From Pascua guehoae (taxonomy: Eukaryota > Basidiomycota > Tremellomycetes > Trichosporonales > Trichosporonaceae), in the NCBI GenBank assembly GCA_001600415.1, contig BCJX01000003.1, positions 984,809 to 1,048,808 of the forward strand: a DNA stretch of 64,000 nt. The letters run 5' to 3'. Shown here in pieces: positions 33,801-45,329 of the stretch. The stretch's first letter is position 1. The number at the start of each line of letters is the position of its first letter. The position numbers and the translations under genes were made by a program. The notes below the pieces were generated by a model. It ran no database searches. It saw only the letters and a program-made list of their open reading frames with translations, and had not been told where the DNA came from.

Positions 33801-35561
33801 CCGTGGGACCTCGGATCCCGCCTCGATTCCAGCCTGAACAGGTTTGTGGTGCTCCTCTGGTGCCGGCTTCTTGTTAGAGATGCGCCGTGCGGCGAGAAAC
33901 TTGGCTAGTCCAGATTGTTGGCTCGCCTGGCGAACAGACGCGAGTGCGCCAGGCCGCCGGGGGTGGTCGGGCCGGAGGACCGGGGACGTCGCGCTTGGAG
34001 ATGTGGGAGAAACACTCGGCCGAGGCGTAGCACTGGGCGATGGCTGGCCGCTCCCACTGGCATCCGAAGGGAACGTGATGGGATACGACGTGACGCTTGT
34101 CGCTGTCGCGTGCAGGAGGTAGCTCGCATCGCCGTCCGATGATACGCCCACATCGCCAATACCGGGGAGCTCGAGAGTGGCAACACAGTCGTGGCTGGGG
34201 AGGCCAAGCATAGCAACCCGGGTGACTTCGCCGTTTGGGCTCGGCCCCACAGTCGGCCATGGCTCGGCATTGGCAATCATCATTGCCCCTTCTTCACGCG
34301 CAGCAAGGTGAACTCGTCTCCACAGCCATGACAAGGCAAGCTGCGGCACCCGCCCACCTGGCGGTGCAACATGGTCCAGCGACAGGTGTTTCGTCAGTTG
34401 CAACGACGTCAGTGAGATGACGTCGAGGAGACTATGGAGGGTCAGCAATGCCACACCACAAATGCGAGGTTATACGTACCCGACGTCGCGGAGGATGACG
34501 AGCTCGTCCACTTCTTCGAGCACGGCGAGGTCGACAATCGACCCGCGTCCAGGCTCGGGGAGGACCACACGCACTGGTGGCGTCTCGGTCTCGGACGGGG
34601 TGCTTGTCTTTGTGGAGCTAGACGGAAAGGCAACGGTTGGCGTGCGATGATGAGTCGCAGTCACGGCAGCCACGGTCGCCATATCCTCTGCGGCCTTTGC
34701 GCGGCGTGCCTCTTGCTTTACCATCTTTGCTTCCACCGCCATCTCGTTCAATTTCGCCTTTTCCTCCTCGGCCTTTGCCTCTTTGACCTGGTCATCATCT
34801 GCGCGCGACCAAAACCCAAGCCGGCTCGAGCGCCGAGACGATTCCCCCGATCCAGATCGCGGAGTGACAGGGTCTTGGGTGGCTGGACTAAGCTTTGGTG
34901 CGGACGCACCAGCAGTGGTCGAGGGCGAGGAAGGGGGTGCAGATGCTGCTGCAGACTCGATCTCTTCTTTGCTCTGGATATTGAGGCTGCGCCGCGTCAG
35001 GCCAGAGAGCCCAACGCCGAGTCCCGCACGGTCATCGGCATCGGCCTGTTCTCGGAGTGTGTCCAGCAGCTCGGTGCGACCCGAGAAGCTACTCCTGTGC
35101 CGCTTTCTCTGTTCATCGAGCGGTGTAGCTGTCGACGTCACAGTCGACGCCGCTGTTGCAGTCGCCGCAGAGAGGGAGGGCTGGATAAGAGTGGTCGACG
35201 ATGACGATGGAGAAAAGGACGCTACCCGCCTCGACGAGTAGTTGGTTATAATAGAGGACGAAGTGGACGAGGCCCGCGGTCGGCGTTTCTCATCATGCGC
35301 GTATGACGAGTAGGCTGTGGTCGGTGAAGATCGTGCAGAGCCCGCGAGCGACAAGTCGGGTGGTGCTAACAGTGTGGTCGCCGGCGTGACCCGTGATGTG
35401 CAGATCCAGATTGTGTTGTCAGACCCGGCGAGGGCGAGCCGCTTGGACGGCCCAGCAGTCGACGGCATCATCCACGCCGCTACGCACACGGGGGCCACCG
35501 GGAGGGCGCCCCCGACTTGCGCGTCGGGCAGAAAGGGGATGACTAGCGGGGGTTCGGACAT
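30834..35561 (-). CDS. WDR7: WDR7-like (rabconnectin-3 beta) WD40 protein
   Basis: Exons 34480-35561, 33359-34431, 32972-33320, 32482-32928, 32108-32442, 31491-32061, 31073-31386, 30834-30943 give 1426 aa (human WDR7 is ~1490). N-terminal WD-like strands (LALAGSDNTIWIC) are followed by ~280 low-complexity residues and a Glu/Lys/Ala coiled coil (~270-320). Further WD repeats occur (FLIAGDDDGEVRIWDAKSLR; FVGDEDIMLAYENAKARVW). An alpha-helical middle follows, then the hallmark C-terminal pair: FNPSGQRLAVGTNDGAVIMY and FSPDGRRLVTVSLADCTVTVWK, then SSLSGLF and VQIAWRGNRQALVTI. The closing W-KxxSSLxGLF and Ix-W-GNR pattern is typical of WDR7. In animals WDR7 partners DMXL proteins to assemble V-ATPase and regulate Rab3, so here a role in vacuole/endosome acidification is inferred. 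S. cerevisiae RAVE lacks this subunit. Confidence 0.8.
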
Positions 35562-35768
35562 GGGGTGGTGCGACGACGAGCAATGATGCAACTGGCCAAG
35601 ACAACCGAGGCCGGGGTGGACCGCCGAATGTGGGGAAATGTGGAGGCACAGTCGCGGTGCCAATCTGCTCCCGCTCCGCCTCCAATCTCTATTGCACTAC
35701 TGCAGTCCGTGGTCGAGTGGTCCGCTCGACACCATGCATCTCCCTTTGAATAATACAGACATGCTCCT

Positions 35769-36890
35769 CTAGTGGTGCGCCTCGCCGTTGAACATACGGG
35801 GCTGGGCGTTAGTATGGGGTACGAAGAGGAGAGGTTGGACGGTTGGAGGCTGACGGCATGCAAGTGCGAGAGCCTGAACATCGTCCCCATGCGACTCACG
35901 GGAAGGTTGCGCTCCCTGCATAGTTGAAGAAAGAACCTGTGTCAGCATGTCTTCCTTGCGCGCGTTGTCGCTCGCGACATACCACTTCGTGCCGTCGGGG
36001 AACAGGGGTGCTGAGGGTCAGCTGGGATCATGAACGGATACTGCCGCGACTCACGCCTGTAGGGGTCGGGGTGGGCCTCCTTCGCGAGCTTGGCCTCGGC
36101 CTGCTCGAGGACGAGGGCAAGAGCACGGGGGTCGGTGATGTTCCTGTGCGTGAGTGGAAGTCTCAGCAGAGAAGCTGGTAGAGGATGGCTGGGACGAGAC
36201 CACTGGCGCTGAACAGTCGGGCTGATGGACCGCCTGGCACGTCGTTTAACACAGTTGTACTCCAACTGCGACGAGCACAAAACCTCCAGTGAAAGTTACT
36301 TGGGCATCGAGGTCCCGCTCGCCGACGCCGACATCCAATACTCCGCTTTCCTGATCACCCCCTGGCGGTTTCGGTCCGACATCTATCCGGCAACCATTCG
36401 ACCCACCTGTTGCGCTCAAACTCGGCGCGGATCTCCTGGGCCTTCTGGCGCCAGAGGTCTCGCCGGATGTACCAGTTCAGCGCGTTGTTGAGGTAGCGCC
36501 GGTACAGCGACTTGACGTAAAGGCTGGGGAGCGTGATATCAGGCGGGGATCATTGGTGGAGATCGACGGGGCGAGTGGGAGTAAGGCGGTGGGCAGAGTG
36601 AAACGGGGAGACCGTGGAAGCCAAGGAGCACGGAGGAGACGATGTCGATGATTTCAGAGACACCAAAGTAGATCATAACCATAAATGAAAGACGAATGGA
36701 CGTGGATGAAGTGGTGCACGCGGCGAGGGGGAAGGTGACGGCCCGAGGACAACGAGGTGGACGGTTCCAAGCGACAACGGCATGCAGCGAGAGCGGGAAA
36801 CGGGGTCAGCATAGTCACTGCATGGTGTAGGGTGTGCACTGCTCACCGGTGCGCGGCAGTGAAGGCGGTGGCGGGCGGAGCGGCGGTCAT
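35769..36890 (-). CDS. NDUFB9: NADH dehydrogenase (complex I) B22/NDUFB9-like LYR subunit
   Basis: Six small exons (36847-36890, 36407-36523, 36055-36143, 35983-36010, 35900-35915, 35769-35801) give 108 aa. The start is HRLYVKSLYRRYLNNALNWY with the LYR motif at residues 21-23, then WRQKAQEIRAEFERNRNITD, LVLEQAEAKL, HPDPYRPPLFPDGTKWERNLPP and a short tail. This is the B22 (NDUFB9) accessory subunit of mitochondrial complex I, a LYR-family protein that binds acyl-carrier protein in the membrane arm. The sequence is shorter than the ~180-aa mammalian protein but covers the conserved core. Exon 5 is 16 nt; its acceptor (TATGCAG) was preferred over an upstream AG because it restores KWERNLP. An upstream AG would insert seven residues in frame. 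Confidence 0.88.
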
Positions 36891-38292
36891 GATGGGCTAG
36901 GCGTGTCGAGTGGTGGTGAGTGCGGACGAGAGCTCGAATGAGACACGGCGCAACAGCCTGGGCGGGACAACGGAGATTTGGGCCTGTGGCACTCGAGCCA
37001 ATGAGGTTTCAGTCGTTGGTGACGAGTTGACTCCGTCGTCACACGGCCATTTGCATGCTGCTTCAAGTTCAACTGCCATCTATCTGCATATCCGCACGCC
37101 GAGGTGGTCAAGAGGACATGCTTGCATCGTGTGGAAGGCGAGGGATACATTGCCACAGAGATGGTTGAGCAAGAGTGGCGGGCTGCATCCGAAAGCTCTG
37201 TCAATCGGAACAAGTGGCTCTAGTCCATTTCGCCTCACTGCTGTTGCTGGCTGGTTGCAACGGAGTGGATCAAGCCGAACGGGCACAAGCATCCTCGAGT
37301 TTCTTACTCGATGCGAAGCAGCACAACGAGCTCAAAGAACACAGCGACCTTGACATGGTGGGATACAAAACGTCTCTACGACCGGAATGAGCCAAACGTA
37401 TACTGTACATTTAAATGCATGCCTTTCACTCTGCCAAGGCCAAGCATGTCGTGACCATGTTGCACAGCCTACCCCGAGGCAGGAAAGCTCACGCAGCTCG
37501 CCCGTCCCGGAATGCAAGCCAGAGGACATGCAGCCAAGCGCCTCATTGATGCGCGACGAGAGCTAACCGAGGCGCAGAGCACCATCGGTTCTCAACACCA
37601 GGTCACCTGACGAGGGGCATGGTTGCTCATGACAGCCTCGTGGCGAGAAGTTGACTGTCGAGACTGTCCTTTACGCGGCCATCACGTAGCTCATGACACG
37701 CACTGCCCCACAAGGGTACGCCCCCTCGGGGTGATTGGAGGCAGGACTGTGGTACATGCCAGCAACAGTGTGCCAACTCAGTCAAGTGACAGAGCTGGAG
37801 CGGCTGGCCGAGATGTGCAATGGCCGTTTGCAGAAATGGCGTGGGGCGGTGATGCAGCCCGTCGAACGTGTGATGGGTGCAAGGAGTGATGTGGACGTTG
37901 CATGCGTGTGATGGGTTGTTCGAGGATGTGGTTGATGAGCGAGTGTGTAATGCAAGGTCATCACAGCCTGGTGGCCACAATGTGAGACGCGTTGGTGCCA
38001 AGCATTGCTGGCCAATCAGCTTCGCCACGGCGTCACCAGGACTGGGTGCGAGACGGCGTCTGCGGGGTGATGAAGAATAACGGACTGGATCACGTGACTT
38101 TGCGCTGACGGCGCCGAGAATTGAGTGCAAAGGCCGCGGGCATTGACCGAAATTGGTTCCGTTGTTTGTCCTTGGCCAACCTCCACCCCGTCATTTCCAC
38201 CACGACCATTCCCCGCCGCCGCCCCGCCGCCCCGCCGCCCGCCGCCGCGTGCCCGTTTGCACCGCCGACCCGACGGCGACTGTTTGCAATGG
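36891..38292. other. Gene-free region between NDUFB9 and histone H3
   Basis: No gene is recognised in ~1.4 kb of unique sequence. It serves as divergent promoter space for NDUFB9 and histone H3. There is no histone H4 gene here, unlike the divergent H3-H4 pairs common in fungi. Confidence 0.55.
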
Positions 38293-39017
<725 letters not shown>

Positions 39018-39387
39018 TGACCGGGTAGACGCCCCAAGCCGTCTTGCATCTTGCTAGCGGTGCGAGATTAAGTGTTCATAGCTTTCGTTTTGTTCTCCTT
39101 GTTGTTTTTGGCCGGGTTGAGCCTTTATGCATCCGAGTTCCCCGCCGTTACAATCATGGTGCTGCTAGTGGCCCACTGGTCTCCTGAGGGTGTGTTGGCC
39201 AAATGTTTTGAGACTTTTAGCTGGGTTTTAATTGCTTCCGTTAGTACCCACGACTGCCCTGGGCGCTACCAAAGAGTGTGTGTTCGCCACCAGGTGTGAT
39301 GTCCGCGCCATGTTTGCGTGTCTGTTCCCCCCGTTCACCGACGTTGTGAGCCCCTCGCCATATAAGCCCTGACATCCCACGAGGAAC

Positions 39388-39393
39388 AAAAAA
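39388..39393 (-). terminator. Pol III terminator of tRNA-Asp
   Basis: Six T on the sense (-) strand, four bases after the discriminator base of the tRNA-Asp gene. Confidence 0.8.
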
Positions 39394-39396
39394 CAA

Positions 39397-39480
39397 CTCC
39401 CTGTCGGAGAGTCGAACTCCGCTCTCCCGCGTCCACGTTAAGTGACAAGCGAGCATACTAAACCGATATACGAACAGGGA
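39397..39480 (-). tRNA. tRNA-Asp (anticodon GTC) with an 11-nt intron
   Basis: On the minus strand the acceptor TCCCTGT pairs with ACAGGGA. The D-arm is GTAT-ATCGGTTTA-GTAT, the anticodon stem CTCGC/GCGGG encloses TT-GTC-A, and the T-arm is CGGAG-TTCGACT-CTCCG with discriminator G. The loop is interrupted after position 37 by 11 nt (39432-39442). The anticodon GTC reads Asp codons. Confidence 0.9.
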
Positions 39481-39858
39481 TTAGTTGAAAAGCAAGTAGC
39501 TGTTGTGCTTATGTGAGAAGGTGCTCCAATTCTCCCTTCACAACTCACATTTCGGCACATGCACACCCGCGTTTCCCCACCGGCGCAACTTCAAGTGGGT
39601 CTTACGCGCGACCGCGACCGCGACCGCGCCCGCATTGTGCACAGCGTGCACAGCAGTCATCACCAACATCTTGAAAGCGCACGGTGCATCAAACGCAATG
39701 ACGTTGCCACTCTTCTCATCTGCATTGATCACCACGGACGATGTAGTTCAGCCCCTCGTCACGTCTCGCCTCGTTGACATTGACCATATCTGACACCACA
39801 CTCATTCACCTGCAGCTTGCACCGTTGGCTCGCTACTCCCGACGGGCAGGAGGGCACC
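39481..39858. other. Intergenic region between tRNA-Asp and the unknown gene
   Basis: No gene is seen. It is likely promoter for the downstream gene and, on the other strand, 5' flank of the tRNA gene. Confidence 0.5.
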
Positions 39859-41452
39859 ATGGTCTTCGGTCGCGGTATCCAGCCTGCAGCCCCTGCGAGC
39901 GACTACAGCGGAGCTGAGCGTCCTCAGTGGAACAAGGAGGAGAGGCAGTGGTCGATGCCGAGGACGGGGACGTACGCGCCCCCAAAGTACCCACCAGGCC
40001 TCGATGTCCGCAAGTATGTGAGTAGTTTTGGCCACTTGACGACGAGTCTCCCTCGCCTGTTGTCGCTGTTGTTGGTGGTGGCAAAGAGAGGACACTCGGA
40101 GATTCCAGGGCAAGAACTCACACACAGGGGCTGGACCCAGACATGATGGGGCAGCATTGCATGGTCATGAAAGCCCTCAAGGACAAGCGCGCGCGATTTG
40201 ACATTGAGTGGGTGTATCCCGGGCTCGCTCGTGATAGATGCAACCCGCTAACGGGGCAACAGGTACAACATGGCTGTATTCGGCGCATTCGTGTCGGCGG
40301 TGAGCAAGAGCGCGCTGTCGGCGTCCGAGATGGACAACCCGTTGCGGTGGGCGGGTGGCTCGAGTTCGAGCTCGGTGGCGCACACGCGTGCAAAGGCCCA
40401 GGCCAAGCTTCTCAGGCTCTGCTTTGATCTCAGCCTCGAGGGCCGTCCCGTCTGTGGCCGCGAGACTGCCGCAGACGCCGTCACGGCGCACTTTGAGCTG
40501 CCAGATCTCAAGACGACGCGCGATCTCCTCTCGCCGCAACAGGGGCTCAATGTCTGGGCTCGGACGACATGTCACAAGCCCCCGCTTTCCGTCGAGGACC
40601 CGCTGAGCCCGCCGAGGAGCCCCGAGGAATGGGACAAGACGGTCATTGTCTACCCGCCCCCAACGCCGGATGTCGCAGAATTTGTAAGTCGTGTGGTTGG
40701 TCGAGACCAGCGAAATAGGGCCGTGCTCGGCCTGTTTGTGTTTTTTTTTTTTTTTTTTTTTCACGAGCCGAACATGAAACACCATCTTATCGGGGTCGGG
40801 ACCATGGTTCGTCACATTCAGCCGAGGTTGACTGGTTCCAGGGCATCAACCCCGCAAAGATGAACAAGAAGCGTCGGGTTCTCGCGGCGCTCAAGGACCG
40901 GCGCGGATTGGACGACCCGAGGTACGTGCGTTCGATCAGTGCTTTCGGTTCCACAACCCTGCAACGTCGACGACATCACCCGTGGTGGAGTGTGCGCATC
41001 CCCCCAGCTCGGCAGCTCGGCCACGGGATGAAGCACCCACCACTTGCCCGCGCGCTCAAGCCCGCTCACACCACAGGTACACGGCTGCCGTCCTCTCCGC
41101 CTACACGGCACACAAGATGATCTCAGACTCGCGCCCAAGTGCACTCACTGCACCAAAGGCACGCATCAAGCTCCGCGACGTCGAGCTGGGCCTTCAGCAC
41201 GCTGGCCGTGCGTCCGTCTGCGAGCTCCAGGCCGCCATCGACGCGGCAGTCGAGCGCTACGCCCTTCCGTCCGTCACCGACGCGCTCGCCATTGTCCACG
41301 ACGCTGAAAAGGCCGACGCAGAGTTTAAGAAGGTCAAGAAGGACTACGATGGGGGTTCGCGCCAGCACAAGACCCCGAGCCCTCCCCGGTCAGCGTCAGA
41401 TGGAGCAATGGTCGACTTGCTCGAGTCGTCTCGACGTCGTGGAACTTCGTGA
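39859..41452 (+). CDS. Conserved-looking protein of unknown function, 371 aa
   Basis: Exons 39859-40017, 40128-40207, 40263-40683, 40842-40921, 41077-41452 join in frame to 371 aa. I do not recognise the family. Visible features: a polar N-terminus (MVFGRGIQPAAPASDYSGAE) with PPKYPPGLDVRKYGLDPDMM; a weakly hydrophobic Ala/Val/Ser stretch (NMAVFGAFVSAVSKSA, residues ~80-95) too polar for a sure membrane helix; a Pro-rich middle (VEDPLSPPRSPEEW, IVYPPPTP); a basic KMNKKRRVLAALKDRR segment; and a helical C-terminal third (HKMISD..., KARIKLRDVELGLQHAGRAS, DALAIVHDAEKADAEFKKVK) with a Ser-rich tail. The exon junctions agree with window-wide splice signals and codon usage is like the neighbours, so it is a real gene. 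The donor of exon 2 (GTGGGT at 40208) was chosen because it alone keeps the frame. Intron 3 contains a 21-nt poly-T. Confidence 0.75.
40741..40761. repeat. Poly-T tract (21 nt) in an intron
   Basis: Uninterrupted 21-T run within intron 3 (40684-40841) of the unknown 371-aa gene. This is much longer than a normal polypyrimidine tract and lies ~80 nt before the acceptor. Confidence 0.95.
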
Positions 41453-41670
41453 TTTGGTTGGCAGAGTACGCGTAGCTGAGAAAATAGTAATGTTAAACAG
41501 AGCAATAGAACCCAGAATGTCAAGTGTCGTCTGTCGATGGGAGTGGGATAGGGCGTCAACATGTCCAGGTTCTGTTAATAGTCACAGCCTCGGCGCACAT
41601 TGAGAATCTCGAAACAGTCCATACTCGTACCATATCGTACAGCACAAAAAGGCAACCACACCGACCCAGT

Positions 41671-42591
41671 CTATCCGTTGATCTTCTTCGAACGGCCCTG
41701 GCGCTAAGTCTGTCAGCCATATACTCTTGTAACAATGAACATTCCTCCCAGACCGTGTATTACAACCACAAAACCCCCTCTTTGTCATGGGGTTCGACAG
41801 CGGTGGCAACTCGTTCGCTTCCACACTGTGCCCCGTCCCTGTTACCAAACTGGGGGGCTGGTCACGCCCCCATCGGCAACTGCTCTCGGCCAGCTCACGC
41901 CCTCTCCCATCATCCCCATTAGGCCGTCCGCTCATCCGCGTCGCCCCATTGTCGCCAAGAATCTCAATACACACCTTCTTCATGCGCTGGAGCTTCTTTG
42001 CGCTCATCTTGGTAGCCATCTCCTCGAGGCGCTTCTTCTCTGCCTGGCGCTCGCGGCGTTCACGGAGGTGCGTGCGTTTCCTGTCGGTATCAGTATTCAA
42101 ACGAGCACGGTAAAGAATAGGCAAGCTGAAATCGCGATGGTACCCCTCCCTCGCACGTTGAACACAATGGCTGCTGTTTTCACACCACACAGAAGCGAGG
42201 AAACGTCACATGCACCACCCACCCCCTTCCACGAGAGCTCCACCATCCGGCTCAATATTGTTCCCCGCTCGAGAGGTCCCCTCCACCATGCAAAAAGGCT
42301 CCACCACCTCGCCGAGACTCACCTCTCGCGCTCCTCCTCTGCCTCCTCCTTCATCTCGGTCTCGACAGCCTTGATGGCCTTGCGTGCCTTTTCCTTCTCC
42401 ATGCGCTTCTCAAACGGCGTCTTGAGCACCGGCGCAAGGTATGTGCGGCGCGTGGCCGTCTTTTCCGACTTCCACGCCTTGCCGTGCGAGCGGCCGAGCT
42501 TTGACGGGCGGACCTCGCGAACGATGGGGGCGTCGGAGGTCACAAAGGCCGAGCCGGCCGAGGTCGATGCAGTGGGCTGGTTGGTGTCCAT
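41671..42591 (-). CDS. CGR1: CGR1-family rRNA-processing protein
   Basis: Exons 42323-42591, 41975-42080, 41697-41671 give 133 aa. The N-terminal half is a linker (MDTNQPTASTSAGSAF...) leading to GRSHGKAWKSEKTATRRTYL, then a long highly charged helix: PFEKRMEKEKARKAIKAVE, EEAEEERERKRTHLRERRER, QAEKKRLEEMATKMSAKKLQ and RMKKGRSKKING. The order W-K, P(F/W)..R...K.R....K..E and the C-terminal M.AKK..R...R..R/KK.N are diagnostic of Cgr1, a nucleolar protein needed for 60S pre-rRNA processing. Length is as usual for the family (~110-140). The last exon encodes just eight residues. It is divergent from CDT1, with 448 bp between start codons. Confidence 0.9.
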
Positions 42592-43039
42592 TTTGGGTGG
42601 TGTTTGTGCAAGAGGTAGGTTGAATAGCGGAGGTGTTGTCGCGTTGAACGGTTGACCAGCCGGCTGGTGGCAACGCCGTCAAGAAAGGAAGATTTGCGGA
42701 TCGAAACCGTCCAAACCTTGAAGTCGGGCGGAGATGGGATGCATGTCCGCGACACGTGGGAGGTGGCTGGTCGGTTCCTGAGGCGCGTCTGTCGTAACCA
42801 ATCACACATGCCGGGGCGTCACCTTTACCCTGAGGCTTTCATTTCGCGCCGCGCTCGGACCCACTCCCAGCCATTGTCATTTCGTTTGCCTTGTCCGCAC
42901 ACACCCATCACCGTCTGTTTTTCCTTCTTCCAACCTCCTTGTCACATCCTCCCCACCCCCATCTCCCTCTCACCTGTCGAGAGGAGTCCCCGTCCCCTGT
43001 AAAATCCCTCCCACTACCGTTTCTTGTGTGCTCCCCTCC
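42592..43039. promoter_or_regulatory. Shared intergenic promoter of CGR1 and CDT1
   Basis: Head-to-head arrangement with 448 bp between the two ATGs. A C/T-rich tract runs up to the CDT1 start. No specific factor sites were identified with confidence. Confidence 0.5.
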
Positions 43040-45329
43040 ATGTCGAGTGTGGACGCGACGCCGCGCAAACGTCCTCGGACCGACGACGACGCACCGGGGA
43101 CAACACCAAAACGGCGCACGGGCGCGTGAGTATCACCAACGACACAAACATTGCATGGTGTCCATGGCCATACCTAACCACAATTTGCCTTTTCACCGCT
43201 GACCACCCCCCAGTGCGCCAAGGTCAAACCCACCATATGCGCCGTTCCCAACACCCCCGCGCTCGCGCCGTCGGCGTCTCGTCAAGGACGACGATGAGCC
43301 CACACCAAGGGCGTCGTCGTCCCTGTCCACCCACTCTTCTTTCTCGTCCCTGTCATCCTTGTCTGCACCATCCACGTCTACCCTCCCCGCACACCTCCAG
43401 ACTCTCCTCACACTCCACCGGGCATTCAACATTGCCCTCTCACTGCACCTCGCGACGCACCCACCCGTGCTGCCACCACACCCGGCGTCGACGACGCGCC
43501 TCCAGCTGCCAAACCTCACCAACCTCCTCGCGATCCGTGATGCGGTCGAGCGCACGTCGGGGCGGCGATTCGGCGCTGCCGAGCTCGCGCGTCTCGCGTG
43601 GCTGTGGACGTGGGACGGCGAGACGCTTCCGGAAGAGCACACTGCGTCGGGGTCGAGGTTGAAACAAGACGACGACGCAGAGGCAACGCCCGTCGCATCC
43701 AAGCTCGCATCCCCCACACGCCTGGGGCGACCAGTGCGTGACGACGCCAACCCTTTCCTCGTCACCTCGACCCCCTCGGCGCCGACATCGATTACGGGCC
43801 TGTCGTACCTCGTCACCACGACGAGGACGCTCGACTCGTCTGGCCGCCGCGTGCACACACACGGGATCGGCATCGAGCTCGAGCTCCAGCCGGGCGAGAC
43901 GCGCAATGTCCTCAGCTCGCTCACGCATGGGCAGGGAGGCGGCGTGCGCGTCGTGGGGCGGTGGAACGCGGGCGCCGAGATGCGCGAGGACATTGTCCGC
44001 GCGCGCCTCGAGCGCTGGGCACAGTTGCACAGCGACCACGACCTCGAACGTAGTAGCGGCAGCACAGCCAACGACAAACCACCACCTGCAGCCACTGCCT
44101 ACCCGACTCCGTCGACGCGAGACTCTGAACCAGACTCGGCCCGCTCGACCGTCCCGCCCATCCCCCTCCATCCCCTCCCCAAGCTCCCGTCCAGCTCGCC
44201 CGCCGCAACCCTCTTCTCCCTCGATGCCAGCGGCACCCCAGGGCTCACAGGCACTCCCCGCCGCCCAAAACCGGGAAGCCTCACGCCCATGGGCCTCTCG
44301 GACCCGTTTGAGCTCATGCCCAAGCCCAAGCCGTCGCCCTCGGGCTCGGTCGAGGAACGCCGCAAGGCTCTGTACGATAGGGTGAGCTACCTACTGCCAT
44401 CGATCCACACACCCCACTGACATTGCCTCTAGATTAAAGCGCGCGCAGATTCCAAAAAGGCAGCAAGCACCACGCTCCACGACGCGATCCACTCGGGCGG
44501 CGCGGCGATCCGCAACGCCAACGCCAGCGGCAGCGCCAGTCCCTGCCCAAGTACACCAGGGCAGGACGAGCTCAAGCGCCGCGCAACGCTCAGCCGCCTC
44601 GAGAGCGTCGCCGAGGGCGTGTGGATGATGTTCTCGGCACCCAGCCCGGGCCCGTCGTCGCTGCCCTCGGCGCCTCGGGGGCGCCGCAAGGCCATTCCAC
44701 TCGACGAGGTGGCGGATATGATTGTCAAGAGCTCCAAGACTCCTATTTCTACTGGTACGTCTTTTGGCTGTTTTGTTATCATTCGCGTTGTTTCGATGTT
44801 TGCTTCAAGTCCTATCACACGTTCTCTCTGCGTAGCATGTCTTTACATGACCGGCCCATTACGGTCCATTACGTGTTGGTCCATAACGTGTGATCTCCTT
44901 CCGCATTCTCCTTCCGCATCCTCTTCCCCTCGACCATATTCCCCTCCTCAACCCCCCCCNNNNNNNNNNNNNNNCCCCCCTCCACCCTACCCCGCAGTCG
45001 TCCTCCGTCCGCCCCCCACTGTACGCTAACACCCAGCCGAGGCCCGCACCTCGCTCGAGCTCCTGACCCAACTCTGCCCCTTCTTCCTCACCCTCAAGAC
45101 AGTCGGACGCGCAGACTGGCTCGAAATGCCACCAACCCTCACCCTCACCGCCCCCCTCACCCCGCTCGTCCCCGGCGCCCCCGTGTCCCCCGGCCGCAAC
45201 GCCGCCCCCGCATCGCCAACCGCGTCGCCCCGCCAGCTCGCCGGCCCAGCGTCCCCGGGCCGCGTGTCGCGCGTCGGCGGGCTCAGGGCCGTGCGTGAAC
45301 GTATTCGGAGGGAGCTCGGCGAGGCGTAG
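43040..45329 (+). CDS. CDT1: DNA replication licensing factor Cdt1-like
   Basis: Exons 43040-43125, 43214-44381, 44433-44754, 45037-45329 give 622 aa. The basic N-terminus (TPRKRPRTDDDAPGTTPKRR, PFPTPPRSRRRRLVKDDDEP) has SP/TP sites fitting cell-cycle control. A first winged-helix-like region begins LPAHLQTLLTLHRAFNIALS, LPNLTNLLAIRDAVERTSGR and RFGAAELARLAWLW (about residues 90-185), matching the CDT1 (geminin-binding) domain. A second region, LSRLESVAEGVWMMFSA, PLDEVADMIVKSSKTPISTA and ELLTQLCPFFLTLKTV (~475-560), matches the Cdt1 C-terminal winged helix that contacts MCM2-7. Cdt1 loads the replicative helicase at origins in G1. Sequence conservation of this family is low, so the call rests on domain order. 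Intron 3 contains a 15-N gap within poly-C. Confidence 0.8.
44960..44974. other. Assembly gap (15 N) in poly-C
   Basis: Run of N flanked by C-runs on both sides, inside intron 3 of CDT1. It is probably an unresolved homopolymer. Confidence 1.
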
